Positions 43,219 to 51,922 of a stretch of 64,000 nt of DNA are shown here, one piece after another; within the stretch, counting starts at the first letter, position 1, and every line of letters starts with the position of its first letter. The translations under genes were made by a program, and so were the position numbers. The DNA is taken from the NCBI GenBank assembly GCA_016286555.1, contig JAEETA010000004.1:57011-121010 (forward strand). Direction: 5' to 3'. Under the pieces are notes generated by a model. It made no database searches. It saw nothing but the letters and a program-made list of their open reading frames with translations, and was not told the origin of the DNA. The stretch is from Lachnospiraceae bacterium. Lineage in GTDB: Bacteria > Bacillota > Clostridia > Lachnospirales > Lachnospiraceae.

Positions 43219-44940
43219 CTACTTCTGCTCTTTCTCGAAATCCGAGATGAACTTCAGATTGGCTCTTTCGTACTCGTTCAGCACGCTCTCATCGAAATCC
43301 GCGGGATCCACAGATCCGAAATACCAGGGCAGCGCATCAAAGTATGCCTGCAGGGTTTCGTCCTTAAAACGTCTGCCGTGGCGGGCATAGATCTCGTTTC
43401 GGGCGATGCGCAGCTCCTCCGCAGTGAGCCCTTTCAGATCCTCTTCCGTCAGTTTTCTGACATCGCTGTCAGGGAAGATCATTCCGTCCGTCAGGGTGCT
43501 TTGGTCTACATCACCGCCACCCACGGGATCCAGAACGAACCACTCGGGAAGGTTATAGGCAAACCTCAGCGTATCTCCCTCTTCCGTGAATCCCACGATA
43601 TTGCGATCTCCATAGGATCCGTCGTAGGTGATGTGATACATTCCGTCCTGCAGGTAGCCGCTGATCACATCCACTTCCGCACGGTTGGTGTCACCGTGCT
43701 GGAACAGATACAGGTCGTAATCCTTCAGGTAGACCCAGTCGTCCAGGGGATAGCTCATCTCGGAATAGGCATAGCCCGTGGTGGCTTTCACGTAGGCTTC
43801 CAGGTCCTTCCCCTTGATGGCGGTCAGGTCGGTATAGATCTCCTCCTCTCCCGTCGCTTTCAGATATGCCTTCAGCACCTCGTCGGAAGGATACCCGGCA
43901 TCGATGCCTGCTCCGTCATAGAACACATCAGCCCAGTAGATGTCCTGGGGATTGGAAAAATACCCGAGAAGGAACCCATAGTAGCCGTCATCGTTCAGCT
44001 TCTTTTCCAGGCTTTTCAGTTCCTGCTCTGAAAGGGGTGCCTTGGCTGCGGAGGTCAGACCGCTTTGCAGTGCTTCCGCCAGGGGCGTCCAGGAAATCTT
44101 CACACTCTCATACTGATCAGACAAAGAATAAAAGGCATCGTCGGACATGTCCACCCGTTCTGCCTGATTCATGTCCCAGATGCCGGTGGTGTTATGGAAA
44201 ATGGCCAGGCCACCGTTTGCCACATCCTCCTCGGAGAAATAGAAATCATCCCAGGTGATCTCGGCCCCGCCGGGCTCTAAGTGCCATTCTCCGATGCAGG
44301 AACTCCAGGCGCTGCTGGAACCCGAATTGTAGAAATGCCCGTTTCCCATGTAATGCTGTCTGTTGCGGGACCATGCTTCCAGGAAGCAGACCGCCTTATC
44401 GTCCTTTACGGTATAGCCGGAATAAACGAAATTCCGAATGTCTTCGGACTCATATTCAAAGTTGTTGTCTTCGCCGATGAGGAGTTCCTTCACCCCGTCG
44501 CCGTTGATATCCTCCATCACATAACCGATGGTCTGCATCAGGTCGTCGTCGCCGGGGTACATGATCCGCTCCATGATACCGGTAGAAAAATAATCATACT
44601 CCATCTCGTAATCATATCCTTCGGTGATCATGCCTATCACTTCGGAAAGGATTGGACCGTAAATCTTATCATAGTCGGGACCGGCATCTTCTTCCGGAAG
44701 GTCCGCAGCAGACGCGCCGCTCTCATCGGCACCGGCCGATTCACTTTCGGCACCGGAATTCGCAGTTTCCCCTGCGCCTGCCACATTCTCAGTTCCCGTA
44801 TCCGTCGCTATTTCCGCAGCATTTTCCTGTCCGCTTTCCGGTCCGGCCGCCGCGCTGTCCTGCTCCTTATTTCCGCATCCGAAAAGCAGCGAAGCACACA
44901 TCATGGTTGTGAATATGGTAAGTATCCTTTTTCTTCTCAT
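43219..44940 (-). CDS. Lipoprotein with C-terminal YARHG domain
   Basis: 573 residues from ATG 44940; a 20-codon longer frame is unlikely. MRRKRILTIFTTMMCASLLFGC is a lipoprotein signal with lipobox LFGC. A Gly/Ala/Glu linker reaches about residue 75. An FG-GAP/EF-like calcium loop (DINGDGVKELLIGEDNN) occurs near residue 120. The C terminus (about 505-573) is a YARHG domain: ELRIARNEIYARHGRRF, a cell-wall-associated module of unknown function in Firmicutes. It should sit on the outer face of the membrane. It resembles the lipoprotein at 8530 in design but not in detail. Confidence 0.82.
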   Translation of the reverse strand: MRRKRILTIFTTMMCASLLFGCGNKEQDSAAAGPESGQENAAEIATDTGTENVAGAGETANSGAESESAGADESGASAADLPEEDAGPDYDKIYGPILSEVIGMITEGYDYEMEYDYFSTGIMERIMYPGDDDLMQTIGYVMEDINGDGVKELLIGEDNNFEYESEDIRNFVYSGYTVKDDKAVCFLEAWSRNRQHYMGNGHFYNSGSSSAWSSCIGEWHLEPGGAEITWDDFYFSEEDVANGGLAIFHNTTGIWDMNQAERVDMSDDAFYSLSDQYESVKISWTPLAEALQSGLTSAAKAPLSEQELKSLEKKLNDDGYYGFLLGYFSNPQDIYWADVFYDGAGIDAGYPSDEVLKAYLKATGEEEIYTDLTAIKGKDLEAYVKATTGYAYSEMSYPLDDWVYLKDYDLYLFQHGDTNRAEVDVISGYLQDGMYHITYDGSYGDRNIVGFTEEGDTLRFAYNLPEWFVLDPVGGGDVDQSTLTDGMIFPDSDVRKLTEEDLKGLTAEELRIARNEIYARHGRRFKDETLQAYFDALPWYFGSVDPADFDESVLNEYERANLKFISDFEKEQK

Positions 44941-45060
44941 GTCATTGCCTTCCCATGGTAGTTCCGATTTCAAGTCACAGGATCCATTTCGTAGAATCAC
45001 GGTTTCCCAACTAAAATAATATCACATTCTCCCGTGCAGACAATCGCTGAACCGTCGCCT

Positions 45061-46029
45061 TTACCGTTCCTGCCACCGTAGGGTAAAGCAGGTTCCCTCC
45101 CCTACGGTGCTCTCCGCCGTCAGGCTGACGGCCAGCAGATCTGCCGCCTTCTTTGCCAGATACAGTCCCAGGCCGCTGGACTTCTGATCCAGCCGTCCGT
45201 TCACACCGGTGTAGCCCTTCTCAAAGATCCTGGGCAGGTCCTCCGGAGAGATGCCGATGCCGGTGTCTGAGACCTTCAGGGCGTTGCCCTCTACCTCGAT
45301 GGTGACAGACCCTGCAGGGGTGTATTTTACAGCATTGCTCAGGAGCTGCTCCAGGATACAGCCGAACCATTTCCGGTCGGTGACCACCTTTGCTTCGGTT
45401 CCCGCATAGTTCATGCCGATGCGTTTTTCCACGAACTGGGGTGCCAGCTTGCGGACGGATTCCCGGATGAGCTCGTCCAGGTCATACTCCCGGATCACCA
45501 GGTCATTGGAACTGCTGTCGATGCGGATGTATTGCAGTGCCATCTCCGCATAGCTCTCAATGCGGGTAAGTTCCACGGAAAGGGCCCGATGCTCGGGGGT
45601 GTCCTCTGCGAGTTTTAACCGCATCACGGCAATGGGTGTCTTGATCTGGTGGACCCAGGCGGTGTAATAGTCCAGCATGTCCTGTCGGTCCTCATCCGCT
45701 TCCGCGGTGATGCGCTCCATCTCCGCTCCCAAGCGCAGGATCATCTCCCGGTAGTCGTTTTCAGCAAGCGTCCGCCCCTCCGGCAGGGAACGCCAGTCCG
45801 CCAGAATGGATGCCAGGGTATGGGCCCGCTCCTCCCGCTCCCGCCTTTCCCGGAAAAAGGAAATCACCAGACAGACGACGAACAGGACTGCTGCCAGCAC
45901 CGTGGAATAGATCAGCGGTTCCGTCGTGATATCGTACAGAAGAAAAACCGACACGTTTGTCAGAGTGATCACCGCAAAAAGCAGAATAGTCAGTCGATTT
46001 TTTCGCAGGACTTCTTTCAGAATGCTCAT
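45061..46029 (-). CDS. BceS-like sensor histidine kinase
   Basis: 322 residues. Two membrane helices (about 12-32 and 38-60) have almost no extracellular loop between them, the intramembrane-sensing design of BceS-type kinases. The phospho-His box is AWVHQIKTPIAVMRL, the N-box LLSNAVKYT, the G-boxes DTGIGISPEDL and SSGLGLYLAKKAA. It cannot sense a ligand itself; in characterised Bce modules the cognate ABC transporter signals to it through protein contact. Its ATG overlaps the regulator stop by 4 bp (ATGA). The transporter genes lie directly upstream. Confidence 0.93.
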   Translation of the reverse strand: MSILKEVLRKNRLTILLFAVITLTNVSVFLLYDITTEPLIYSTVLAAVLFVVCLVISFFRERREREERAHTLASILADWRSLPEGRTLAENDYREMILRLGAEMERITAEADEDRQDMLDYYTAWVHQIKTPIAVMRLKLAEDTPEHRALSVELTRIESYAEMALQYIRIDSSSNDLVIREYDLDELIRESVRKLAPQFVEKRIGMNYAGTEAKVVTDRKWFGCILEQLLSNAVKYTPAGSVTIEVEGNALKVSDTGIGISPEDLPRIFEKGYTGVNGRLDQKSSGLGLYLAKKAADLLAVSLTAESTVGEGTCFTLRWQER

Positions 46030-46700
46030 GAGATCATATACCCGCTTCCCGGTTTGGTGATGATGACATCGGCAAGACCCACCCCCTCCAGTTTCTTCCG
46101 GAGCCTGGTCACATTCACGGTGAGGGTGTTCTCCTCCACAAAGCAGTCATCATTCCAGAGTTTTAACATGAGGGCGTCGCGGCTCACGATCTTCCCCCGA
46201 TTTTCCAGCAGTGTATGCAAAATCCGGAACTCGTTTTTGGTAAGATCCAGGGTACTGTCCCCGATCCGTACCGTATTGTCGTTCAGGTTCAGCACCGCGC
46301 CGTGAAACTCCATGGTGCTTCCGCCGTTGCCGCCGATCTCGTAGCTTCTGCGCAGCACTGCCTGAACCTTGGCAGACAGTACCATGGGATCCACAGGTTT
46401 CGCCAGGAAATCATCGCCGCCCATGCCGATGGCCATGACCAGGTTCATATTGTCGGAGGCGGAGGACAGGAACACGATGGGCACGGTGGAGAATTTCCGG
46501 ATCTCCCCGGTCCAGTAGTAGCCGTTCTGAAAGGGGAGCATGATATCCATCAGGATCAGCTGTGGATCGTACGCCCGGACTTCTTCCGTAACCCCTCTGG
46601 GATCCTCCATCACCCGCACTTCGTTGCCTGTGTTTTCCAGTATTTTCTTTACTTCTGCCGCCAGAGCGGCATCATCTTCCACCAGATAGATCCGATACAT
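46026..46700 (-). CDS. BceR-like response regulator (OmpR family)
   Basis: 224 residues. The receiver has the acidic pair in YLVEDDAAL, the phospho-Asp in LILMDIMLPFQNGY, the Thr/Ser strand IVFLSSASD and the Lys in FLAKPVDP. The C-terminal winged helix carries LTKNEFRILHTLLENRGKIVSRDALMLKLW and TVNVTRLRKKLEGVG. Phosphorylated by the adjacent kinase, it should activate the ABC transporter promoter. AAAGGGAAAAG precedes the start. It lies 60 bp after the permease gene, past a GC-rich hairpin. Confidence 0.93.
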   Translation of the reverse strand: MYRIYLVEDDAALAAEVKKILENTGNEVRVMEDPRGVTEEVRAYDPQLILMDIMLPFQNGYYWTGEIRKFSTVPIVFLSSASDNMNLVMAIGMGGDDFLAKPVDPMVLSAKVQAVLRRSYEIGGNGGSTMEFHGAVLNLNDNTVRIGDSTLDLTKNEFRILHTLLENRGKIVSRDALMLKLWNDDCFVEENTLTVNVTRLRKKLEGVGLADVIITKPGSGYMIS

Positions 46701-46729
46701 CGCTTTTCCCTTTTCGTAAAACGGCTTTC

Positions 46730-46754
46730 AGCCGCCCCCCGAAAGGGAGCGGCT
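46730..46754 (-). terminator. GC-rich hairpin between permease and regulator genes
   Basis: AGCCGC (46730-46735) pairs with GCGGCT (46749-46754) and adjacent C/G runs extend the stem. On the minus strand the only T-run is TTTT a little further on, so it may cause only partial termination between the transporter and two-component genes. Confidence 0.4.
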
Positions 46755-46760
46755 TTGGCC

Positions 46761-48824
46761 TTAGTGCACGATCTTATAGTACGTTTTTGCGGTCATGAGA
46801 TAGACCACCGTATACACCACCGCAAATACTGCCAGTGTGATGAGGGTACAGATCACGAACAGCTGTATGTTGGTCAGCATCAGGATCTTCAGGAGTTTTG
46901 CCAGGATGGGGAAGGCAAAGGCCGTGTGGATGGCCGCGGTGATCAGGGGCAGGAAAAACTGCAGTACCAGCTGGCTGCCGATGGTCTTTTTCACCTCGCT
47001 GCTCTCCATGCCGATCTTCTCCATGATCTGGAACCGTTCTCTGTCCTCATATCCTTCGGAGATCTGCTTGTAGTAGATGATGAGGATGGTGGTAAAGAGG
47101 CATACAAATCCCAGCAGGATTCCCAGGAACAGGAAGGTGCCGTACATATCGAGGATGTTTTGCAGCGTCTCCCACTTGGTATCCATGATGATGCTGGCCT
47201 CGGGATAGACTTCCCTGACCTTCGCACGCAGTGCTTCCGCATAGGCAGGTCCCTGCTCGATGGCCACATCGTCATCGGAAAAGAGGACGCCGATCCGTCC
47301 GATGTAGTCGGAGGCATAGGCACCGTAGGCTTCCTTTTGGGCACGGTAGATGTCTTCCATGACTTCCTCGTCCGCCACCACGATGCCCACCACATCCACC
47401 AGGTTACCCATGCTGGTACTGACGGGGAAGTAGGTGGGGCGCTCCGCTACGGTGTAGGTCTTGCCGTGAATGACGAGGGTGTCGGGAATCTCATCCAGGT
47501 TGTGGATGGTGGACATGATGCGGCAAAAGCCGATCTCGTCCTTCTGCAGGTCTATCATGTCATTGTCCGTGTGGATGATGGACTGATTTTTCAGATGATT
47601 GAAGGTCTCCTGGGTGATGTAGACCACGCCGGTGAGTTCCTCGATATCATAGCCGCCGATCACCTGATTTTTGGTAAAGAGCTGGTCGTCCCGATAGAGG
47701 TAGGACACTTCCAGCAGGTTGGAGGAGGTGACGTTTTCGAGGTCGATGCCCATCTCCTCCGCCGTTTCCTGGGCAAAAGACTTCAGGTCGTCTATGGGAA
47801 CCGGCATTACATTCTCCTCCACCACGCGGCTGGCGGAGAGATAGAGCTGCTCGGGATAGTTGCTGTTGATGGTGTCCTGCACGCCGCTGTAGAGGCTGAC
47901 GGTGGTGGAGATCATCACCAGCACGCCGGTGGCCAGGATGGCGATGGATGCGAGACCCACCGCATTTTGTTTCATTCGGAACAGGAGTCCCGCCACAGCG
48001 GGCATGTGCCGCTTTTGATAATAGTACCGGCGATTGTGCTGCAGGCACTTCAGGACAAAGGTGGTACCGGTCACGAAGAGGCAATAGGTGCCCACGATGA
48101 CCAGCAGCACCGCTGCGAAAAAGAGGAGCAGCGCACGCAAGGGACTCTGAACCGTCAGAGCGATGGTGTAGCCCGCCCCCAGGGTACCGATGCCCAGGAG
48201 CAGCAGGAACCACTTCACCCTCGGCTCACGCTCGCCGGTATGTCTGCCGGCCATGAGCTCCACGGGCTTCATCCGCAGGATGGTAAAGCTGCCCACCAGG
48301 AAGGCGAAGAAATCCAGCACCAGGAAGATCACTACGGGAAGGAGCAATGTCTTGGCATTCAGGTAATAGAAGCCCGCCACCACCTTCGCGTGGAGCAGTC
48401 TGCAGATCAGCAGGGACGCCGCCTTGTAAAAGAGGATCCCGAAGCACAGGCCCAGTGCCATTGCGCTGCCGGATGCAACCAACGACTCGGAGAACACCAC
48501 CTTGATGATGTGGCGCTTTCCCATACCCAGTACATTGTACAGGCCGTACTCACTCTTCCGCCGCTTCATAAGGAAGCTGTTGACGTAGAGGATGAGAACG
48601 AAGGACAAAAGTCCGATGACAAATGCGGCAAAGCTCATAAGGAAGGGCAGATAAGCGCCGCCCAGGGCATCCCCCAGTCTTTCGTCCAGTGCCAAGGTGA
48701 TGCAGATGTAAAAGCACCCCAGGAGTCCCGCTTCCGCCAGGATCCGGGGAATGTAGAGCATGGTATTTTTCCGGATGTTTTCCAGAGCCATGCGAAGATA
48801 AAAACCTTTTTTCATCTCCGTCAC
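46761..48824 (-). CDS. BceB-like ABC transporter permease
   Basis: 687 residues of the FtsX-type, ten-helix peptide-detoxification permease family. The start LRMALENIRKNTMLYIPRILAEAG and the SEYGLYNVLGMGKRHI motif of the first FtsX repeat are typical. Helices occur near 20-40, 55-80, 105-130, 150-175, 200-250 and 280-300. A large extracytoplasmic domain (about 305-520), the sensor part of Bce transporters, follows, then the last helices (525-550, 600-640, 650-680). With the ATPase it removes cell-wall-active peptides such as bacitracin or lantibiotics from their lipid targets. The start overlaps the ATPase stop by 4 bp. Confidence 0.92.
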   Translation of the reverse strand: MTEMKKGFYLRMALENIRKNTMLYIPRILAEAGLLGCFYICITLALDERLGDALGGAYLPFLMSFAAFVIGLLSFVLILYVNSFLMKRRKSEYGLYNVLGMGKRHIIKVVFSESLVASGSAMALGLCFGILFYKAASLLICRLLHAKVVAGFYYLNAKTLLLPVVIFLVLDFFAFLVGSFTILRMKPVELMAGRHTGEREPRVKWFLLLLGIGTLGAGYTIALTVQSPLRALLLFFAAVLLVIVGTYCLFVTGTTFVLKCLQHNRRYYYQKRHMPAVAGLLFRMKQNAVGLASIAILATGVLVMISTTVSLYSGVQDTINSNYPEQLYLSASRVVEENVMPVPIDDLKSFAQETAEEMGIDLENVTSSNLLEVSYLYRDDQLFTKNQVIGGYDIEELTGVVYITQETFNHLKNQSIIHTDNDMIDLQKDEIGFCRIMSTIHNLDEIPDTLVIHGKTYTVAERPTYFPVSTSMGNLVDVVGIVVADEEVMEDIYRAQKEAYGAYASDYIGRIGVLFSDDDVAIEQGPAYAEALRAKVREVYPEASIIMDTKWETLQNILDMYGTFLFLGILLGFVCLFTTILIIYYKQISEGYEDRERFQIMEKIGMESSEVKKTIGSQLVLQFFLPLITAAIHTAFAFPILAKLLKILMLTNIQLFVICTLITLAVFAVVYTVVYLMTAKTYYKIVH

Positions 48825-49576
48825 CTCCCTGTCCGCAGCATGGTGAGGGTGTCGGAGATCTTCTTATAGAGCTCCTCATTGGTGGCTTCCCCGCGGTAGA
48901 GCTGATGGAAGACCACGCCGTCACGGATGAAGAGCACGCGATTTGCGTGGGATGCCGCATCGGTGGAATGGGTCACCATGAGGATGGTCTGCCCGTTTTC
49001 GTTCATCTGGGAGAAGACCCGCAAGAGCTCGGCGGAGGACTGGGAATCCAGGGCGCCGGTGGGCTCGTCTGCCAGGATCAGCTTGGGGCCGGTGATGAGG
49101 GCACGGGCAGCGGCTGCACGCTGCTTCTGTCCGCCGGAGACTTCGTAGGGGTACTTGTTCAGCAGTGCGCTGATCCCCAGGGACTCTGCGATGGGCTGCA
49201 GGCGCTCCTCCAGCTCTTTTCCATTACGCCCGCCCAGTACCAGGGGCAGGAGGATGTTGTCCTTCAGGGTGAAGGTATCCAGCAGGTTAAACTCCTGGAA
49301 TACGAAGCCCAGGTTCTCTCTCCGGAAGGCTGCCAGCTCGTTTTCCTTTACGCTGTCAAGGCGCTTCCCCTGGAGCTCCACGCTGCCGGCGGTGGGCTTG
49401 TCCAGCGCTGCCAGGATGTTGAGGAGTGTGGTCTTTCCGGAACCGGACTCACCCATAATGGCCACATATTCTCCGCTTTCCACGGAAAAGTTTACGCCCT
49501 TCAGGGCCTGGACCTGGGTGCCGCCCAGTCTTGATGTATATGTTTTTTTCAGATCCGTTACTTTCAGAATTTCCAT
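48821..49576 (-). CDS. BceA-like ABC transporter ATPase
   Basis: 251 residues. Walker A is IMGESGSGKTTLLN, the Q-loop VFQEFNLLDTF, the signature VSGGQKQRAAAARALI, Walker B LILADEPTGALDSQSS, with a switch His in MVTHSTDAA. The closest family is the MacB/BceA type that energises FtsX-like permeases. GGAGG stands 8 bases before ATG 49576. It is the first gene of a four-gene module with permease, regulator and kinase. Confidence 0.95.
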   Translation of the reverse strand: MEILKVTDLKKTYTSRLGGTQVQALKGVNFSVESGEYVAIMGESGSGKTTLLNILAALDKPTAGSVELQGKRLDSVKENELAAFRRENLGFVFQEFNLLDTFTLKDNILLPLVLGGRNGKELEERLQPIAESLGISALLNKYPYEVSGGQKQRAAAARALITGPKLILADEPTGALDSQSSAELLRVFSQMNENGQTILMVTHSTDAASHANRVLFIRDGVVFHQLYRGEATNEELYKKISDTLTMLRTGR

Positions 49577-49588
49577 TCCGTATTACCT

Positions 49589-49625
49589 CCGTTTCGATGT
49601 TTCTGAAGTCATCTTATCGAAACGG
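49589..49625 (-). promoter_or_regulatory. Perfect inverted repeat abutting the BceA-like ribosome site
   Basis: CCGTTTCGAT and ATCGAAACGG (10 bp each, 17 bases between) form a hairpin in the leader. Its last GG is the first part of the GGAGG ribosome site, so the fold could hinder translation, or the sequence could be a protein-binding site. Confidence 0.6.
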
Positions 49626-49660
49626 AATTCCCGCCGACATCGATTCATGTGACAATGATG

Positions 49661-49674
49661 TGACAGATTTGTAA
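49661..49674. promoter_or_regulatory. BceR-type operator
   Basis: TGACA-GATT-TGTAA fits the known BceR-like binding pattern TNACA-N4-TGTAA exactly. It lies 85-98 bp upstream of the BceA-like start codon, where a regulator of that transporter promoter should bind. Confidence 0.65.
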
Positions 49675-49679
49675 GGTGC

Positions 49680-50993
49680 TCACAGGAGCTTATTTTTCAG
49701 CTTTTCCAGCGTAATGTGATCGATCCCGACGGAGGAAAAATAGTCCGCTGCGCTGCCGTGGTCGTTTTCCAGCCGTTCCAGCAGCAGACGGATATTGTCC
49801 TCGTGAGGAATAACGATATTCATGTCGATCTCCGGGAAGTTTTTCCGGATAAGGTCAAAACGGGGGATATCATTTTGCGCGGTGCGCATGTAGTCGTAGA
49901 TGATGTCGCTACGACGTACCCCCACCAGCCACAGGAGCATGGCGGTGATGACACCGGTCCTGTCCTTTCCGGCGGTGCAGCCGTAGAGAACGCCGTCCTC
50001 CGCCTCCGCAATGGTGCGGAACACCTCCCGGATGTTCTCGGCGTAGGCGATGCGATAGTAGCTCTCCGGCACCGCTGCAGGGCTTTCGGGAATGCCGCTG
50101 CCCTCGGTGATGGGGATGTTGTAGTAGGTAAAGCCCGGGACACCTGCCAGCCCGTGAGGTTTTCTCGCCACCTCTTCTTCCGTCCGCAGGTCAATGATGG
50201 TGGTGATGTCGGCATCCAGTAGAAAATCGATATCCCTCTGAGACGGATACTCTGCCACGTCGCTGCGGATGATCCTGCCCTGCTTCGTGTAGTTCCGGGT
50301 GCCGTCGATGCGGTATCTGCCCAGGTCCCTGGTATTTAAGGTGGTCTCCAGCAGGGAGTAGGGTTGTTTCTCCCAGGCCTCCTCATAGCTGTCGGTCAGA
50401 GCCTCTCCCTCATCCAGGGCTTCCAGCTCCCGGAGGCAGATCTCCACCGCTTCCCGGATGTATTCGTCCGCCATCTCCCGGGTAAAGAAGAAGATCTCCT
50501 CCTCCGGAATGAGGATAAAGTAGGATTCCATTTTTGCCATGAGGCCTTCGATGTCGAATTCCTCCAGCTCATTGATGGGCTCGGCAGCAAAACCCTCAGG
50601 AAGAGTGATGTCGTTGATCAACCCGTACTGCTCTGCCACGTAGCGGTTGATGATGGTGTAGTCCTTGTGGAGCCGCTCGATGTTCCCCGGGATCGAGGGA
50701 TTCCAGTGATATCTGTCATAGGTAAAATGCCGGAAAAACAGATCCTGAACCAAGTGCAGATAATACCCCAGATACAGGTCATCCTTCCGGATCAGATCCC
50801 TGTACCGTTCCCGGAACTCTTCCAGATGATAGGTGCGCTTGTTTAATCCCCACACCTTCCGCTTCAGATGACTCCGGTAATGTCTTCCCGCGTCCGGCAG
50901 GATGGCGCCGAACTTCAGTCTCCCCGGATCCTGAAAGCTGCGACGGGCGATGAGCTCATTTGTCACCGCCAGATGAATGATACTGGATGCCAT
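49680..50993 (-). CDS. Phospholipase C-like domain fused to a tyrosine phosphatase
   Basis: 437 residues, no signal peptide. Residues 1-200 resemble the zinc-dependent phospholipase C-like group (IIHLAVTNELIARR, ILPDAGRHYRSHL, GYYLHLVQDLFFRHF; His 7, Asp 34, His 38, His 80 and His 89 are candidate ligands). Residues 215-437 are a Y_phosphatase3-type phosphatase: NTRDLGRYRIDG, a general-acid region near TTIIDLRTEEE, and the P-loop CTAGKDRTG with catalytic Cys 339 and Arg 345. The residue before the Cys is Gly rather than His. It may act on phosphotyrosine, phosphoinositide-like lipids or another phosphoester; the substrate is unknown. The gene stands alone. Confidence 0.85.
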   Translation of the reverse strand: MASSIIHLAVTNELIARRSFQDPGRLKFGAILPDAGRHYRSHLKRKVWGLNKRTYHLEEFRERYRDLIRKDDLYLGYYLHLVQDLFFRHFTYDRYHWNPSIPGNIERLHKDYTIINRYVAEQYGLINDITLPEGFAAEPINELEEFDIEGLMAKMESYFILIPEEEIFFFTREMADEYIREAVEICLRELEALDEGEALTDSYEEAWEKQPYSLLETTLNTRDLGRYRIDGTRNYTKQGRIIRSDVAEYPSQRDIDFLLDADITTIIDLRTEEEVARKPHGLAGVPGFTYYNIPITEGSGIPESPAAVPESYYRIAYAENIREVFRTIAEAEDGVLYGCTAGKDRTGVITAMLLWLVGVRRSDIIYDYMRTAQNDIPRFDLIRKNFPEIDMNIVIPHEDNIRLLLERLENDHGSAADYFSSVGIDHITLEKLKNKLL

Positions 50994-51214
50994 AATGTCC
51001 CCCCATAGATGAAAAATACATTCCCCATCAGTTTATCACATTTTGAGGAATTCGGTTTCATGGGTATGGACCACACCGCAAAATATTGTGGATTCGGCGG
51101 TGTTATAAAATCTGTTTTCCGTATTGACGAATCCCGAAAGTATATGTTATAAGATAATTGTTCATACATATTATTTCATAAATAATATCATCAAAATATT
51201 ATGAGGAGGTACTT

Positions 51215-51922
51215 ATGGCAAGAAGTAAATCTACAGAAAAAGAGCCCCGTCCACTGACCGTGGCGGAGCACAAGAAGGTGAATGCGGGTAAGCGGAACCC
51301 CGTCAACGAGGCGCTGAACCTCCCCCTGGGGGATCAGTTCGAGGCGGACCTTACGGAAATCCTGGAGAGCGACGCCGAGGAGCGGGGCGAGACCGTGGTC
51401 ATCGCGCTGGTGGACTTCGACGAATTTATGCACATCAATAAGGATTTCGGTGTCGAGGAAGGTGACAGAGTACTGATCGAGATGGGCCGGTACATTCAGA
51501 AGAAGGTGCCGAAGGATGCTACCGTCTACCGCATCGGCGGCGACGAGTTCGGCATTATTTTCAAAGGATTGACGGAGCGGGAGGATATCTTTCTCTTCCT
51601 GAACGATCTGAAGAATGATTTCGATGTGGTTACGCCTGATGGACAGAAGCACTCCCTCACCATCGGCATGGCTACCGCTTTCGTGGATGCCACCCGCTGT
51701 GCGGAACTGGTACGGAAGGCGGACGGTGCGCTCTTCCGGGCGAAGGCAGGCGGACGCAATCGCGTCACCATGGCCCGGGAGGAAAAGATGATCCCCAAGA
51801 CCAGCCACTACACCCAGGATCAGCTCCAGCGCCTCTCCAAGCTGGCAAACAGAGAGGGCATCGGCGAAGCATTTCTGCTCCGGGAAGCCCTCGATCTCTT
51901 ACTTAAGAAGTATGATGTTTAG
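51215..51922 (+). CDS. GGDEF protein with C-terminal ribbon-helix-helix-like tail
   Basis: A 235-residue soluble protein behind a strong GAGGAGG. Residues 1-35 are basic and unstructured. Residues 38-185 form a GGDEF domain with VALVDFDEFMHINKDFG and intact RIGGDEF (108-112); no RxxD I-site precedes it. Residues 193-235 (SHYTQDQLQRLSKLANREGI, then a helix ending LLLKKYDV) match a CopG/Arc-type ribbon-helix-helix DNA-binding fold. If both work, it makes c-di-GMP and binds DNA as a dimer. The last 20 bp overlap the convergent lyase gene. Confidence 0.85.
   Translation: MARSKSTEKEPRPLTVAEHKKVNAGKRNPVNEALNLPLGDQFEADLTEILESDAEERGETVVIALVDFDEFMHINKDFGVEEGDRVLIEMGRYIQKKVPKDATVYRIGGDEFGIIFKGLTEREDIFLFLNDLKNDFDVVTPDGQKHSLTIGMATAFVDATRCAELVRKADGALFRAKAGGRNRVTMAREEKMIPKTSHYTQDQLQRLSKLANREGIGEAFLLREALDLLLKKYDV

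Noticed and set aside
46215..48869. Very long open frame (884 codons) on the plus strand
   Set aside because: It mirrors the BceB-like and BceR-like genes on the other strand; its His/Gln-rich translation has no family features and it has no ribosome site. GC-rich third positions leave the antisense frame open.
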